A stretch of DNA of 64,000 nucleotides from an uncultured Prevotellaceae bacterium. Its GTDB lineage: Bacteria; Bacteroidota; Bacteroidia; Bacteroidales; Bacteroidaceae. The stretch lies in assembly GCA_902801155.1 (NCBI GenBank), contig CADCHG010000005.1, positions 1-64,000 on the forward strand, written 5' to 3'. Below, piece by piece: positions 51,189 through 60,322 of the stretch. Numbering within the stretch: position 1 is the first letter of the stretch; every line of letters begins with the position of its first letter. Below the pieces are notes generated by a model. It was not told the origin of the DNA and ran no database searches. It saw nothing but the letters and a program-made list of their open reading frames with translations. A program made the translations under genes and the position numbers.

Positions 51189-51776
51189 TTACTTGGCTTT
51201 AGTGCAAATGCTAACAACATAATTCTTTTCTGGAAAGTCCTTGGTGATTATTTGCCAAGGACTTTTTCCTTTAAAGTAATCGTCAAGTAGCGGACGGAGT
51301 TGTTCCTTGCCCGTTATTCCTCTGCCTGTGAGCTTTACCACGGCCTCCTTCATCGTCCATAATCGAGTGAATTTCAATGGGGTGAGGTTTTCAAGTTCGC
51401 TATCACTAAGCACATAGCGCGCAAGGTCGTCTTTCACATTCTCCTTAATAACTTCTACGTCAATGCCCACGGGTTCGTTGCTTACCGCGCATGCCACCGC
51501 ATATTTGCAATGCGACATGTTGAAATGGATATCCTCATGCCCCACAATGACTGGCTTGCCGTTCTCCAACTCGCGGAAAACAGGCGGCTCCGTGATTCCG
51601 TATTCTTCCTTTAGCAATCGCTGAAGAAGCATATAGGCTTTAAGGCTCTGCTCTCTTCCTGCCTGAAACCTATACTTTAGAACCTTCTCACGACGTTGCT
51701 CGCTGACCTTTGAGAGGCAGTCGTTGAACTGCTCCTCAGTCATCGAAGTCATATTATCGTCGATAAGAAATTTCAA
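51189..51776 (-). CDS. 4'-phosphopantetheinyl transferase superfamily protein
   Basis: A 195-residue Sfp/AcpT-like enzyme that transfers phosphopantetheine from CoA to carrier proteins. Motifs: the N-terminal MLLQRLLKEEYGI region, the substrate block FNMSHCKYAVACAVSNEPVG, the Mg-binding GIDVEVI near 107-113, and the catalytic FTRLWTMKEAVVKLTGRGI near 138-156 with the W-x-x-K-E-A motif. No carrier protein or polyketide gene is nearby; it may serve acyl carrier protein in fatty-acid synthesis or a distant secondary pathway. The 5' region overlaps the divergent GH2 promoter area. Confidence 0.9.
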   Translation of the reverse strand: MKFLIDDNMTSMTEEQFNDCLSKVSEQRREKVLKYRFQAGREQSLKAYMLLQRLLKEEYGITEPPVFRELENGKPVIVGHEDIHFNMSHCKYAVACAVSNEPVGIDVEVIKENVKDDLARYVLSDSELENLTPLKFTRLWTMKEAVVKLTGRGITGKEQLRPLLDDYFKGKSPWQIITKDFPEKNYVVSICTKAK

Positions 51777-51889
51777 TTTTCCTGTTTACTATTTACGTTT
51801 TTCTCTTCTTTACCCTTAATAAACGCACTTTTATTGCATTTTATTTCAACAAAAAAGCTTATTCCTTTCTTTTTCTGCGAAAAAATCAT

Positions 51890-51897
51890 TATTTTTG
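51890..51897 (+). promoter_or_regulatory. -7 box placed 5 nt before the GH2 start (predicted leaderless)
   Basis: TATTTTTG is followed by CACTC then ATG at 51903. With the usual distance from -7 to start site, transcription would begin on or next to the ATG. Sequence-only inference. Confidence 0.55.
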
Positions 51898-51902
51898 CAC
51901 TC

Positions 51903-54803
51903 ATGAAGAAAATCCTTGCCTTAATAACTTTTGCATCAGTTCTTTCTGCTTCTGCCCAAAACAAGATAGATCTTTCGGGAACTTGGGAGTTTCAGATTCA
52001 GCGTAACGAGAATACCGTTACGCCAATGTCGATTTATGATGATACTATCCAACTGCCTGGCTCTATGATTACGCGAGGCAAAGGCGATATCGTTTCCGTG
52101 AAAACACAATGGACGGGTTCTTTGTATGATTCCTCTTTCTATTTCAATCCCTATATGGAAAAATACCGTGTTGAGGGACAGATGAAATTCCCGTTTTTCC
52201 TCACTCCTGAACGCCATTATATTGGTAATGCGTGGTATCGCCGTAAGGTGCTCGTGCCGAAGGAATGGAGGAAGCAGCGTATCATCTTGACTCTTGAGCG
52301 ACCTCATATAGAGACTACTGTATATATAAATGGTAAGGAAATCGGGCATCAGATGGGACTTTCTGCTCCCCATGTATATGAAGTTACTAACCATATCAAA
52401 ATCGGTAAGGAAAACACGATAGCAATCAAAGTATATAATGGTATAGAGAATGTGTGTGTCGGAAAGGATTCCCATTCCGTTACCGACCATACGCAAGGCA
52501 ACTGGAACGGTATTGCTGGAGATATATCACTTTCTGCTCGTCCGATGAATACTATTGAGCATATTGATGTTTATCCAGATGTATGTTATAACTCTATCCG
52601 TCTGGTGCTCAGAGGCAAAGCCAAGGGGCTTTCTTTCTTCATTGACGGAAAAGAGAGTGAGGCTGTGGCTCAATCTGATACTTCGTATGTCATTCGTCTT
52701 AGTGATGATGTCAGACTATGGAATGAGTTCCACCCGAACCTTTATACCCTTGAGGTCAAGGATATTAATGGATATTCTGTCAGTACAACCTTCGGAATGA
52801 GGGAGGTGAAAGTGAACGGAATGGATATTGTTCTCAACGGAAAACCGATATATGTGCGCGGAACCGTGGGCAACTGTTGTTTCCCCGAAACGGGCTATCC
52901 CCCAACCGATGAGGCTTCATGGGAACGCATCTTCCGTAAGTGCAAGGAATATGGCTTGAACACCATGCGATTCCATTCCTATTGTCCTCCAGAGGCAGCA
53001 TTCCGTGTGGCTGACCGTCTCGGTTTCTATCTTCAGCCAGAAGGACCTTCATGGCCGAATCATGGCGTAAGGCTTGGTCGCGGAATGGCTATTGACCAGT
53101 ATCTCATGGACGAGACAAAGCGTATGGTTGAGGCTTACGGCAATCATCCTTCGTTCCTTATGATGAGTGCCGGAAATGAGCCTGCCGGTGACTGGGTGAA
53201 ATGGTGCAATGCGTGGGTGGATTATTGGAAAAACGCAGACTCACGCCGTATATATTGTGGTGCAAACGTCGGTGGCGGATGGGCTTGGGATAATGGCTCT
53301 CAGTACCATGTGAAGGCAGGAGGACGCGGGCTTGACTGGAACCGTAACGCGCCTAATTCTAACGATGACTACAGCAAGGATCTCCTGTTTCCGCGTAATT
53401 ACAAGGATAGCGTTCCGAATAATTCACCTATTATCAGTCATGAGCAGGGGCAATGGTGCGCCTTTCCCGACCTGAAGGAACGCTCACAATACACAGGAGT
53501 ATATAAGGCGAGGAATTTTGATATCTTTGAGGACTTGCTTCGTGATAACGGAATGGCATCACAAGCAGAGAAATTCCTTATGGCAAGCGGTAGGTTACAG
53601 ACCCTTGCATATAAATATGAGATAGAGCGCAATCTACGTACAAAGGGATATACAGGCTTCGTACTCCTTGGTTTGAATGACTATAGCGGTCAGGGAACAG
53701 CCATTGTCGGACCTCTCAACGTGCATTGGAAGGAGAAGGGATATGTGGATGCTACAGAATGGACCGAGTTCTGCAATGATGTAGTGCCGTTGGCTAAGTT
53801 CCGTAAGTTTGTCTATTCCGCTTCTGATACCCTCAAAATCCCTATAGAGGTATATAATGCCTCTGCAAGCGAAATTGAGGATGCTAAGGTGGAGTATAGC
53901 ATAACAGAGAGTGTAAAGGATAAGACTGGAATGATAAATGGGCAGGAAGGATTAGAGTATTCTTCAACGTTAGCCATTCCTCCATTAACTATTCCACTTG
54001 GTAAGAACCAGTACTTAGGAACAGTTACATATCCTCTTGGCTATGTTGTTGATCCAAGTAAGATAACCCTCACCGTCACCATATCGTCTGGAGATAAGAA
54101 ATGGAAGAACCATTGGGACTTCTGGGTAATGCCGTCTCTTGACAGCGAAACGGAGAGCGTGACGGCAAAGGTGGAGCTTAGGAAGGGCTTTGTTGACGGC
54201 GTGTATATTTCTGACACCCTTGACGATTTGGCGATAGAGACATTGAAGCGTGGGCATAAGGTGCTTCTTACGGCTGCCGGAAAGGTGCGTTATGGCAATG
54301 ATATAAAGCAGAACTATCTCCCTGTGTTCTGGAACTCCTCATGGTTCAAGATGCGTCCTCCACATACCACGGGCGCATATATCGATATCACTCACCCTGT
54401 ATATTGTGATTTCCCTACTGACGACTGGACAAACCTTCTTTGGTGGGAGCTCGTGAATCGTGCTCAAGTGATGAATCTCTCGGAGTTTCCTGCTGATTAT
54501 CAGCCGCCTATGCAGCCTATTGATACTTGGCATGTAAGTCGTAAGTGCGGTATGATAATCGAGGCAAACGTGCTTGGCGGTAAATTGCTCATGACCACTA
54601 TTGATATCACCTCAAATCTCAGATCCCGACTCGTTGCCCGTCAGCTTCGCAAGAGTATCATAAACTATATGAAGAGCAATGATTTCAAGCCATCTATCAC
54701 CCTTGACGAGAGTGTGATACGCCATCTCTATGAGAACGAGGCTCGTCAGGTCAATATGTTCACCAATGATTCCCCTGACGAACTGAAGCCCAAGATTAAG
54801 TAA
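51903..54803 (+). CDS. Secreted glycoside hydrolase family 2 protein
   Basis: A 966-residue exported enzyme. Signal peptide MKKILALITFASVLSASAQ. An N-terminal sugar-binding jelly roll (about 20-210, NAWYRRKVLVPKEWRKQRII) precedes an immunoglobulin-like domain (about 210-310) and the TIM barrel (about 310-620). The acid/base Glu is in MMSAGNEPAGDW near 425 and the nucleophile Glu probably in PIISHEQGQWCAF near 512. Another 300 residues of beta-sandwich domains follow (KFVYSASDTLKIPIEVYNAS). GH2 members cleave beta-galactose, mannose or glucuronic acid; the specificity is unclear. No SusCD pair or regulator is adjacent, so it is not within an obvious polysaccharide utilisation locus. Confidence 0.9.
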   Translation: MKKILALITFASVLSASAQNKIDLSGTWEFQIQRNENTVTPMSIYDDTIQLPGSMITRGKGDIVSVKTQWTGSLYDSSFYFNPYMEKYRVEGQMKFPFFLTPERHYIGNAWYRRKVLVPKEWRKQRIILTLERPHIETTVYINGKEIGHQMGLSAPHVYEVTNHIKIGKENTIAIKVYNGIENVCVGKDSHSVTDHTQGNWNGIAGDISLSARPMNTIEHIDVYPDVCYNSIRLVLRGKAKGLSFFIDGKESEAVAQSDTSYVIRLSDDVRLWNEFHPNLYTLEVKDINGYSVSTTFGMREVKVNGMDIVLNGKPIYVRGTVGNCCFPETGYPPTDEASWERIFRKCKEYGLNTMRFHSYCPPEAAFRVADRLGFYLQPEGPSWPNHGVRLGRGMAIDQYLMDETKRMVEAYGNHPSFLMMSAGNEPAGDWVKWCNAWVDYWKNADSRRIYCGANVGGGWAWDNGSQYHVKAGGRGLDWNRNAPNSNDDYSKDLLFPRNYKDSVPNNSPIISHEQGQWCAFPDLKERSQYTGVYKARNFDIFEDLLRDNGMASQAEKFLMASGRLQTLAYKYEIERNLRTKGYTGFVLLGLNDYSGQGTAIVGPLNVHWKEKGYVDATEWTEFCNDVVPLAKFRKFVYSASDTLKIPIEVYNASASEIEDAKVEYSITESVKDKTGMINGQEGLEYSSTLAIPPLTIPLGKNQYLGTVTYPLGYVVDPSKITLTVTISSGDKKWKNHWDFWVMPSLDSETESVTAKVELRKGFVDGVYISDTLDDLAIETLKRGHKVLLTAAGKVRYGNDIKQNYLPVFWNSSWFKMRPPHTTGAYIDITHPVYCDFPTDDWTNLLWWELVNRAQVMNLSEFPADYQPPMQPIDTWHVSRKCGMIIEANVLGGKLLMTTIDITSNLRSRLVARQLRKSIINYMKSNDFKPSITLDESVIRHLYENEARQVNMFTNDSPDELKPKIK

Positions 54804-54953
54804 GGGTAGCTCCCTTACTGCACCAATTCAGAGAACGGACTTACAACGGATTTGGAACGGTATTACAACGGACTTACGACCATTTGAATCTCACCTGCGT
54901 AGGGCGCTTTTTAGTGACCGCTATCACCTAACACCCAACACCTGAATTTACTA
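54804..54953. repeat. CGGTT/AACGG minisatellite tract
   Basis: Units like TTACAACGGA and TTGGAACGG repeat at about 54836-54890, mirror-related to the tracts at 118-175 and 33067-33110. Then AGTGACCGCTATCACC leads into the tandem repeat. Confidence 0.6.
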
Positions 54954-55115
54954 GTGACCACGTGCTTTGCACCTCGCACGCTGTCAAAAGTGCATGTCAG
55001 CCCAAAGGCTGGTGCACGTCCTTTGGTTTGACGAGTGACTACGTGCGCTGCACCTCGCACGCTGTCAAAAGTGCGTGTCAGCCCAAAGGCTGGCGCACGT
55101 CCTTTGGTTTGACGA
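54954..55115 (-). repeat. Two tandem 81-bp repeats (leader-element type D)
   Basis: Units at 54954-55034 and 55035-55115 differ by only a few bases. Each carries GTGCATGTCAGCCCAAAGGC or GTGCGTGTCAGCCCAAAGGC, which folds with its own CTGGCGCAC, and matches the 46-bp leader element of the Nif3, aldo/keto reductase and 63314 genes. A TACCTTTG box on the minus strand at 55119-55126 precedes the array, as in the other copies, but no minus-strand gene follows. Confidence 0.85.
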
Positions 55116-55118
55116 GTG

Positions 55119-55126
55119 CAAAGGTA
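55119..55126 (-). promoter_or_regulatory. Orphan -7 box before the tandem leader repeats
   Basis: TACCTTTG on the minus strand followed by CACTCGTCAAACC and the two 81-bp units. Transcripts from here would be non-coding as far as can be seen. Confidence 0.5.
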
Positions 55127-55256
55127 ATACAATATTTTTCGGAACTGCAAGAAAATACAGGAAAAAACATGTTAGGTGCGAAAAAAAGTTGAGATATGCC
55201 TGTAACTTGCTGATATACAGAAAAATATTTTCAGATAAATTCTGAGATGTTAGCGA

Positions 55257-55461
55257 CCTAACATATAACATGTTATGTTAGGTACCAGATAGGGTGTAAT
55301 CTCTTTCCTAACTTCAAAATAATATATAATATAAATTTATATTATATATTATTTTGGCCATAAAAAAATACCACTCCCTCCCCCCCACCTAACATAACAT
55401 GTTATATGTTAGGTGCCATTCTGAGCCTTCTGTTGGGGTGACCTAACATATAACTGTTAGG
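55257..55461. repeat. Palindrome cluster: exact 26-bp inverted repeats around a perfect 42-bp palindrome
   Basis: The 26-mer at 55257-55282 (CCTAACATATAACATG then TTATGTTAGG) is the exact reverse complement of the 26-mer at 55388-55413. Between them, 55313-55354 is a perfect AT palindrome (left arm CAAAATAATATATAATATAA then A). A shortened third copy lies at 55442-55461 (CCTAACATATAACTGTTAGG), a half-site at 55168 (ACATGTTAGGTG), and CCTAAC also at 55305. No ORF is supported. Confidence 0.9.
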
Positions 55462-55533
55462 TTAGATAAGGGAGAGGGTATCTGGGGGCAATGGGATTTA
55501 TGGACGCTGAACGAATCGTTCACCGTCTTGCAA

Positions 55534-55570
55534 AAAAACAATGAAGAGTGAAATGATTTCACTCTTCATT
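55534..55570 (-). terminator. Terminator after pfkA
   Basis: ATGAAGAGTGAAA pairs perfectly with TTTCACTCTTCAT around a 3-nt loop; on the minus strand TGTTTTTTTGC follows. Confidence 0.88.
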
Positions 55571-55588
55571 ATTTATTGTTCTCTCTTG

Positions 55589-56566
55589 TCAGATACTCAG
55601 TTCCTCGAGTACCTTGATGAGTTTCTTATCGAATGGCTTGTCAGAACGAATGGCCTCAGAGAATGGCACATATACCACCTCGTTGTTCTTGATGCCTACC
55701 ATTACATTGCGCTGCCCCTGCTTGAGTGCCTCTATTGCACCTACGCCTGTGCGGCTTGCGAGTATTCGGTCACGGGCAGTAGGACTACCACCACGCTGCA
55801 GGTGTCCGAGGATTGATACACGCACGTCGTAACCTGGAAACTCGTTCTTTACACGCTCTGCATAGTAGAGGGCACCGCACTTTGGAGACTCTGAAACGAT
55901 AACGATACATGACTTCTTAGACTTACGAATGCCACGCTTCATGAATTCCGCTAACTGGTCTTCGTCGGTTGCCTCTTCTGGTATGATGGCAGCCTCAGCA
56001 CCACAGGCGATAGCTGAATTCTGAGCAAGGAAGCCAGCGTCACGTCCCATTACCTCGATGAAAAAGATACGCTCATGGCTCTGTGCGGTGTCGCGGATGC
56101 GGTCAACACACTCCATGATGGTATTCATCGTTGTATCATATCCAATAGTAGAGTCTGTTCCATAGAGGTCATTGTCGATAGTGCCTGGGAGGCCGATGCA
56201 AGGCACGTCAAACTCGTTAGCAAAGTTCATAGCACCAGTAAGAGAACCGTTACCACCGCATACTATAAGCGCATCAACGCCATTTGCCTTGATTTGGTCG
56301 TATGCCTTCTGCATTCCCTCCATTGTCATAAATTCCTTTGAGCGAGCAGTCTTGAGGATAGTACCGCCGAGGGTAATGATACCGCTCACATTCTCTGTGG
56401 TGAAATCCTTCATCTCACCATTGATAAGACCGTCATATCCGCGATAGATTCCCTTTACCTTGAACCCGTTGTAGATGGCGGCACGGGTTACGGCGCGAAT
56501 AGCCGCATTCATTCCGGGAGCATCGCCTCCGGATGTAAGAATGCCGATTGTCTCAATTTTTGCCAT
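55589..56566 (-). CDS. pfkA: ATP-dependent 6-phosphofructokinase
   Basis: Phosphorylates fructose 6-phosphate to the 1,6-bisphosphate in glycolysis. The 325-residue length is that of bacterial PfkA. Motifs: [19 protein letters not shown] near 8-26, [18 protein letters not shown] near 99-116, the catalytic [20 protein letters not shown] near 127-146, [11 protein letters not shown] near 171-181, and the C-terminal [25 protein letters not shown] in place of GGDGS is a visible change at the ATP site: an Asn at this position is compatible with ATP use, though PPi dependence cannot be excluded from sequence alone. Monocistronic. Confidence 0.95.
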   Translation of the reverse strand: MAKIETIGILTSGGDAPGMNAAIRAVTRAAIYNGFKVKGIYRGYDGLINGEMKDFTTENVSGIITLGGTILKTARSKEFMTMEGMQKAYDQIKANGVDALIVCGGNGSLTGAMNFANEFDVPCIGLPGTIDNDLYGTDSTIGYDTTMNTIMECVDRIRDTAQSHERIFFIEVMGRDAGFLAQNSAIACGAEAAIIPEEATDEDQLAEFMKRGIRKSKKSCIVIVSESPKCGALYYAERVKNEFPGYDVRVSILGHLQRGGSPTARDRILASRTGVGAIEALKQGQRNVMVGIKNNEVVYVPFSEAIRSDKPFDKKLIKVLEELSI

Positions 56567-56583
56567 AGTGTTCCTGTTTTATT

Positions 56584-56783
56584 AAAAGCCTAACCAAGCC
56601 TTCCAGAAAGGAAGGATGTTTATAGTATAAATACCTATAAAGATGGCTATATCCGTTTTATTTAATTGTTAATTGTAATTATTAATCATTTAGTTGTTAT
56701 ACCTGAAAGAAATACGAGCCTGCCGTTAGCGAATCTCCTGACGCTTTCCACATCCATCCCTTTGGGAGGGCATAGGCAGGCTT
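56584..56783. repeat. Inverted pair of palindromic repeats between pfkA and nhaD
   Basis: Left copy 56584-56617 (AAAAGCCTAACCAAGCCTTC, CAGAAAGGAAGG) and right copy 56752-56783 (ATCCATCCCTTTGGGAGGGC, ATAGGCAGGCTTT) face each other across about 135 bp. The right copy starts at the nhaD stop; the left one lies upstream of pfkA. Confidence 0.8.
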
Positions 56784-58168
56784 TACACCATGAAATACAG
56801 CACGACAAGACCGATGATGCCGGCAAGCAGCACCTTTGAGCCAACGTGCTTGAAGTACCATGACATTCCGACGCGCTCCGTACGCATATAGACAATGCCA
56901 GAAACGCTGCCAATGGTCAGTACGCTGCTACCTACGGCTGTGACATAGGCTATTACCTTCCAGTATGCTCCGTTCTGCACCATATCCACAAGTAACGGTC
57001 CTGTAGGTTGCATAACGGCATTCATATCAAATAATGATATCATTGTCATAGCCGTTGCGAAGTTGTCGAGGAAGATACTGATGAATCCACCTATGACACC
57101 GAGAATCCAGATGCTTGGACAATACTCCATTATCTTCTCGGCAAGCCACAGGAACGCGCCAGTCTCTGCCACAACGCCAACAGCCAGCATGATACCCATG
57201 ACATAGAGCATGAGCTGTATGATGGAATACTGAAGCTGTCGTGGTATGGAGCGTGTCATTCTCCTGTCGAAACTCATTATGTTTCGGTTGAATATCTCGT
57301 TTATTATCCACAGGATGGACAGTACGCAGAATGCTCCGAGAAATGGAGAGAGCTTAGTGATATTGTGGAACGTTGGGATGAACCACAGACCTCCGATACC
57401 CACGAAGAGCACTACGAGACGCTGCCACACCTTGAGATTGGTGTCATCGCCACGATAAGGCAATGTAGGGCGGTCGAGTTGCACGGTCTCGCTAAGTGTC
57501 CTGCCGATAAGATATGTTGGCAGCATCCACGCTATGAGGCACGGAATGGCAAGCGACATTGTGTATGACGTTGCGGTTATCGCTCCCATATTCCAGAGAA
57601 CGAGCGATGTAGGGTCGCCGATAACGGTAAGTGCTCCGCCGAAATTGACGGCAAGGACAACCACCGCACCATAGATAATCCTGTCGCGAGTGCGTGGGAG
57701 AATCTGATTTGTTACGGTAAGCATCATCACCGTGGATGATATGTTATCGAGGTTGGCTGACAGGATGAATGAGAATGCCGCAAGTTTCCACAGGAGCAAC
57801 CGGCTATTGCGTGTACGCAGCCAGATGGTGAGAAAGTCGAAGCATCCGTTGTTATGCAGGATCTCGACAATAGTCATTGTTGCCAGCAGGAAGAGAACAA
57901 CCTCGGAAGCCTTTCCCACGCATGGCAGGAAGACGCTGTACCAGATATAGTTCTTTACCGCATCGCTGGTAGCCGAAGCCCCATGCAGGAAGCTCATATA
58001 CTCCCCCCTATGGTTTGACATGATAAAGTCACTACCCCAACAGATATACAACACCCACCCAACGGTACCGGCAAAGACTGCGATAGCAGCTTTGTTTACG
58101 TTGGTGAGCCTCTCGGTAGCTATGAGTAGATAGCTAATTAATAGTATTGCTACAATTATCAATGTCAT
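56783..58168 (-). CDS. nhaD: NhaD-type sodium:proton antiporter
   Basis: A 461-residue inner-membrane ion antiporter of the IT superfamily with about 11-13 hydrophobic segments. Family marks: LATMTIVEILHNNGCFDFLT near 105-124, SFILSANLDNISSTVMMLTV near 140-159, VNFGGALTVIGDPTSLVLWN near 185-204, and FISIFLDNFATAMTMISLF near 370-388; the acidic and polar residues of the LDN motifs line the ion path by family knowledge. The start at 58168 is chosen because ATG follows the -7 box at 58174-58181 by 5 nt and upstream frame codons lie before transcription. Probably exports Na imported by symporters, complementing the oad pump. Confidence 0.9.
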   Translation of the reverse strand: MTLIIVAILLISYLLIATERLTNVNKAAIAVFAGTVGWVLYICWGSDFIMSNHRGEYMSFLHGASATSDAVKNYIWYSVFLPCVGKASEVVLFLLATMTIVEILHNNGCFDFLTIWLRTRNSRLLLWKLAAFSFILSANLDNISSTVMMLTVTNQILPRTRDRIIYGAVVVLAVNFGGALTVIGDPTSLVLWNMGAITATSYTMSLAIPCLIAWMLPTYLIGRTLSETVQLDRPTLPYRGDDTNLKVWQRLVVLFVGIGGLWFIPTFHNITKLSPFLGAFCVLSILWIINEIFNRNIMSFDRRMTRSIPRQLQYSIIQLMLYVMGIMLAVGVVAETGAFLWLAEKIMEYCPSIWILGVIGGFISIFLDNFATAMTMISLFDMNAVMQPTGPLLVDMVQNGAYWKVIAYVTAVGSSVLTIGSVSGIVYMRTERVGMSWYFKHVGSKVLLAGIIGLVVLYFMV

Positions 58169-58173
58169 GTGTG

Positions 58174-58181
58174 CAAAATTA
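58174..58181 (-). promoter_or_regulatory. -7 box 5 nt before nhaD ATG (predicted leaderless)
   Basis: TAATTTTG then CACAC then ATG on the minus strand, the same arrangement as the GH2 gene. Confidence 0.55.
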
Positions 58182-58263
58182 CTACTTTTTCCGTGAATGC
58201 CAAACAAAAAGAGCGAAAAAATCGCTTGAAAAGGATAAATTCTTACAATTTGAAAGGAAATTT

Positions 58264-58610
58264 GCTTGCGCAAAGATTTTGAAAGTAAATTAGGAGTAAA
58301 TAAAATCAGGAAATATGAATCAGGAAATTAACGCAGATAGCCATTTGATTGAAGACGGGCTGAAAGCCCAACAAGCTCATAGCCTAAGGGCATCGCCCTA
58401 GGTATAGTGAGGCAGGTTGTTCGCTATGCATTACCCAAAATAAAAAAGGAAGCGGATTTATCTGATTTATCTGATATCAAATGCACAAAACAATACTGCA
58501 CCAACTATCAGATAAATCGGATAAATCCGTTTCCCTTAATAATTTCTGATTTATAATTTACTTTCCAGCCCTCGCGCAAGCGATTTTACTTTCAAAATCT
58601 CCGCGCAAGC
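58264..58610. mobile_element. 347-bp MITE-like element with 26-bp terminal inverted repeats
   Basis: Left terminus GCTTGCGCAAAGATTTTGAA then AGTAAA (58264-58289); right terminus TTTACTTTCAAAATCTCCGC then GCAAGC (58585-58610); 24 of 26 positions are complementary. Inside are GGGCTGAAAGCCC, AGGGCATCGCCCT and a second inverted pair GGATTTATCTGATTTATCTG versus CAGATAAATCGGATAAATCC. No transposase and no convincing ORF. Clear flanking target-site duplications were not found. Confidence 0.72.
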
Positions 58611-58625
58611 AGAAGCGAAGTCTGT

Positions 58626-60098
58626 TTACTCTCCCAAAGGTACTGTGAAGTACTCCTTCTTGCCTGAAGGATAGATACCCTTGATGTAGAGAACAGGATC
58701 CTTGCTCTTGTTAGCTGCCTTGACAGCGTTGCTGAGGTCTGAGAGCTCCTTCATCGGTGTCTCATTGACTGTCTGGATGATGAAGCCTACAGGAATACCA
58801 CGGTCCTTGAACTTACCAGAGTTGATCTTCGTAACCTTCAAGCCGTACTTGATATCGAGTTCCTCCTTCTCGCGGTCGTTGACCTCACGAATCTGAGCAC
58901 CGAGAACATCGATGTCGGCATCCTTCACAACCTTAGTATTGCCCTGCTCGTTCTTGAGAGTAACCTCAACGGTCTTTGACTTCTTCTTGTGGAGAACAAC
59001 AACCTTTATCTTGTCGCCAGGGCGCTTTGTAGCAAGAATCTCCTGAAGCTCAGCCATCTTTGTAACCTTCTGGCCTTCGATGTTTGTGATAACATCACCG
59101 TCCTCGATACCAGCATCCTCGGCAGAGCCACCTTCTGTAACCTTGTCAACATAAACGCCATCGTTTGTACCAAGGTCAACTTCCTTCTGCTGTGACTTCT
59201 GCTCGTCAAGGTAGCCGCGTACATCACGTCCCATAATACCGAGCAAGCCACGCTGTACCTGACCGTATTCCTTCAAATCTGCAACAACCTTGTTCATGAT
59301 AGTTGTAGGGATAGCGAAGCCATAACCTGTGAAGTTACCTGTCTGAGAATAGAGCATTGCGTTGATACCAACAAGCTCACCCTTTACGTTTACGAGAGCA
59401 CCACCTGAGTTACCTGCATTGATAGCAGCATCAGTCTGGATGAATGACTCTACACTATTTGCATAAAGAGAACGTGCCTTTGCAGAAACGATACCAGCCG
59501 TTACTGTAGCACGGAGGTTGAATGGGTGTCCGATTGCAAGTACCCACTCACCAACCTTGATATCTTCACTTGAAGCTATGGTGATAGCTGGGAGGTTCTT
59601 TGCATTGACCTTGATAAGAGCGAGGTCGGTATTCTTATCAGTACCGATGATACGAGCAGAATACTCGCGGTTGTCGTTAAGGGTAATGGTGAGTTCGTCA
59701 GCGCCCTCTACAACGTGATTGTTTGTTACGATATATCCATCCTCAGAGATGATAACGCCAGAGCCGGCACCCTCCTTCTTAGGAGTCTGAACCTTACGGC
59801 GCTGATTCTGTCCCTGACCGCGCTGGCCGAACATACCGAACGGGTCGAAGAAATCGCCGAATGGATCGCTCTGCATCTCAACCTCCTGAACCTTTGAATT
59901 CTGAAGGTATTTGATATGTACCACACATGGCAGAGCCTTGTCGGCTGCATAAGTCAAATCAACTGGCTGACCTGCAACAGCGGCAGGAGCATTAGGAGCT
60001 TTAGCAGCCTTTGCCTCCGTAAAGGCTGCAACAGAAAATGTGAGCGATGTCACACAAAGTGCTGCAACAGCAAAATTACAAATAGTCTTTTTATTCAT
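58626..60098 (-). CDS. degP: Do/HtrA-family periplasmic serine protease
   Basis: Periplasmic protease and chaperone that removes misfolded envelope proteins. The 490-residue protein has a signal peptide (about 1-32), a Gly/Gln-rich loop (GMFGQRGQGQNQRRKVQ near 88-104), and a trypsin-like domain with catalytic H128 (VTNNHVV), D158 (NTDLALI) and S231 (NAGNSGGALV). Two PDZ domains follow, about 275-375 (LLGIMGRDVRGYLDEQ, DGVYVDKVTEGGSAEDAGIE) and about 395-480 (KVTKINSGKFKDRGIPVGF). Its -7 box is at 60204-60211. The symbol is given by family; degQ-like is equally possible. Confidence 0.94.
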   Translation of the reverse strand: MNKKTICNFAVAALCVTSLTFSVAAFTEAKAAKAPNAPAAVAGQPVDLTYAADKALPCVVHIKYLQNSKVQEVEMQSDPFGDFFDPFGMFGQRGQGQNQRRKVQTPKKEGAGSGVIISEDGYIVTNNHVVEGADELTITLNDNREYSARIIGTDKNTDLALIKVNAKNLPAITIASSEDIKVGEWVLAIGHPFNLRATVTAGIVSAKARSLYANSVESFIQTDAAINAGNSGGALVNVKGELVGINAMLYSQTGNFTGYGFAIPTTIMNKVVADLKEYGQVQRGLLGIMGRDVRGYLDEQKSQQKEVDLGTNDGVYVDKVTEGGSAEDAGIEDGDVITNIEGQKVTKMAELQEILATKRPGDKIKVVVLHKKKSKTVEVTLKNEQGNTKVVKDADIDVLGAQIREVNDREKEELDIKYGLKVTKINSGKFKDRGIPVGFIIQTVNETPMKELSDLSNAVKAANKSKDPVLYIKGIYPSGKKEYFTVPLGE

Positions 60099-60203
60099 TT
60101 TTATTGTTTAATTACAGATAACCTCTTTGTTGGTGGAAGGTGACAGGTGATACGTGCCATTTCTGACAGACACACCTGACAACAAACATCCGATTCCTGA
60201 GTG

Positions 60204-60211
60204 CAAAATTA
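60204..60211 (-). promoter_or_regulatory. -7 box of the HtrA gene
   Basis: TAATTTTG on the minus strand, about 105 nt before the start. Confidence 0.55.
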
Positions 60212-60322
60212 AACGCAAAAAATGTAATTCCGACATTTTGTCATGTTTTTTGCTTTTTTTTAAATAATCATCCTCACGTATTAACGGCAATTTATGATTT
60301 GGCACTTAGAATTAAAGATATT

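Noticed and set aside
54954-55115. Possible CRISPR array
   Set aside because: Only two adjacent 81-bp units without unique spacers; each unit is a known dispersed leader element.
54911-55150. 79-codon ORF with two 27-residue repeats
   Set aside because: Its start codon lies upstream of the -7 box at 55119-55126, and the repetition is explained by the 81-bp DNA tandem repeat. A non-coding leader array is simpler.
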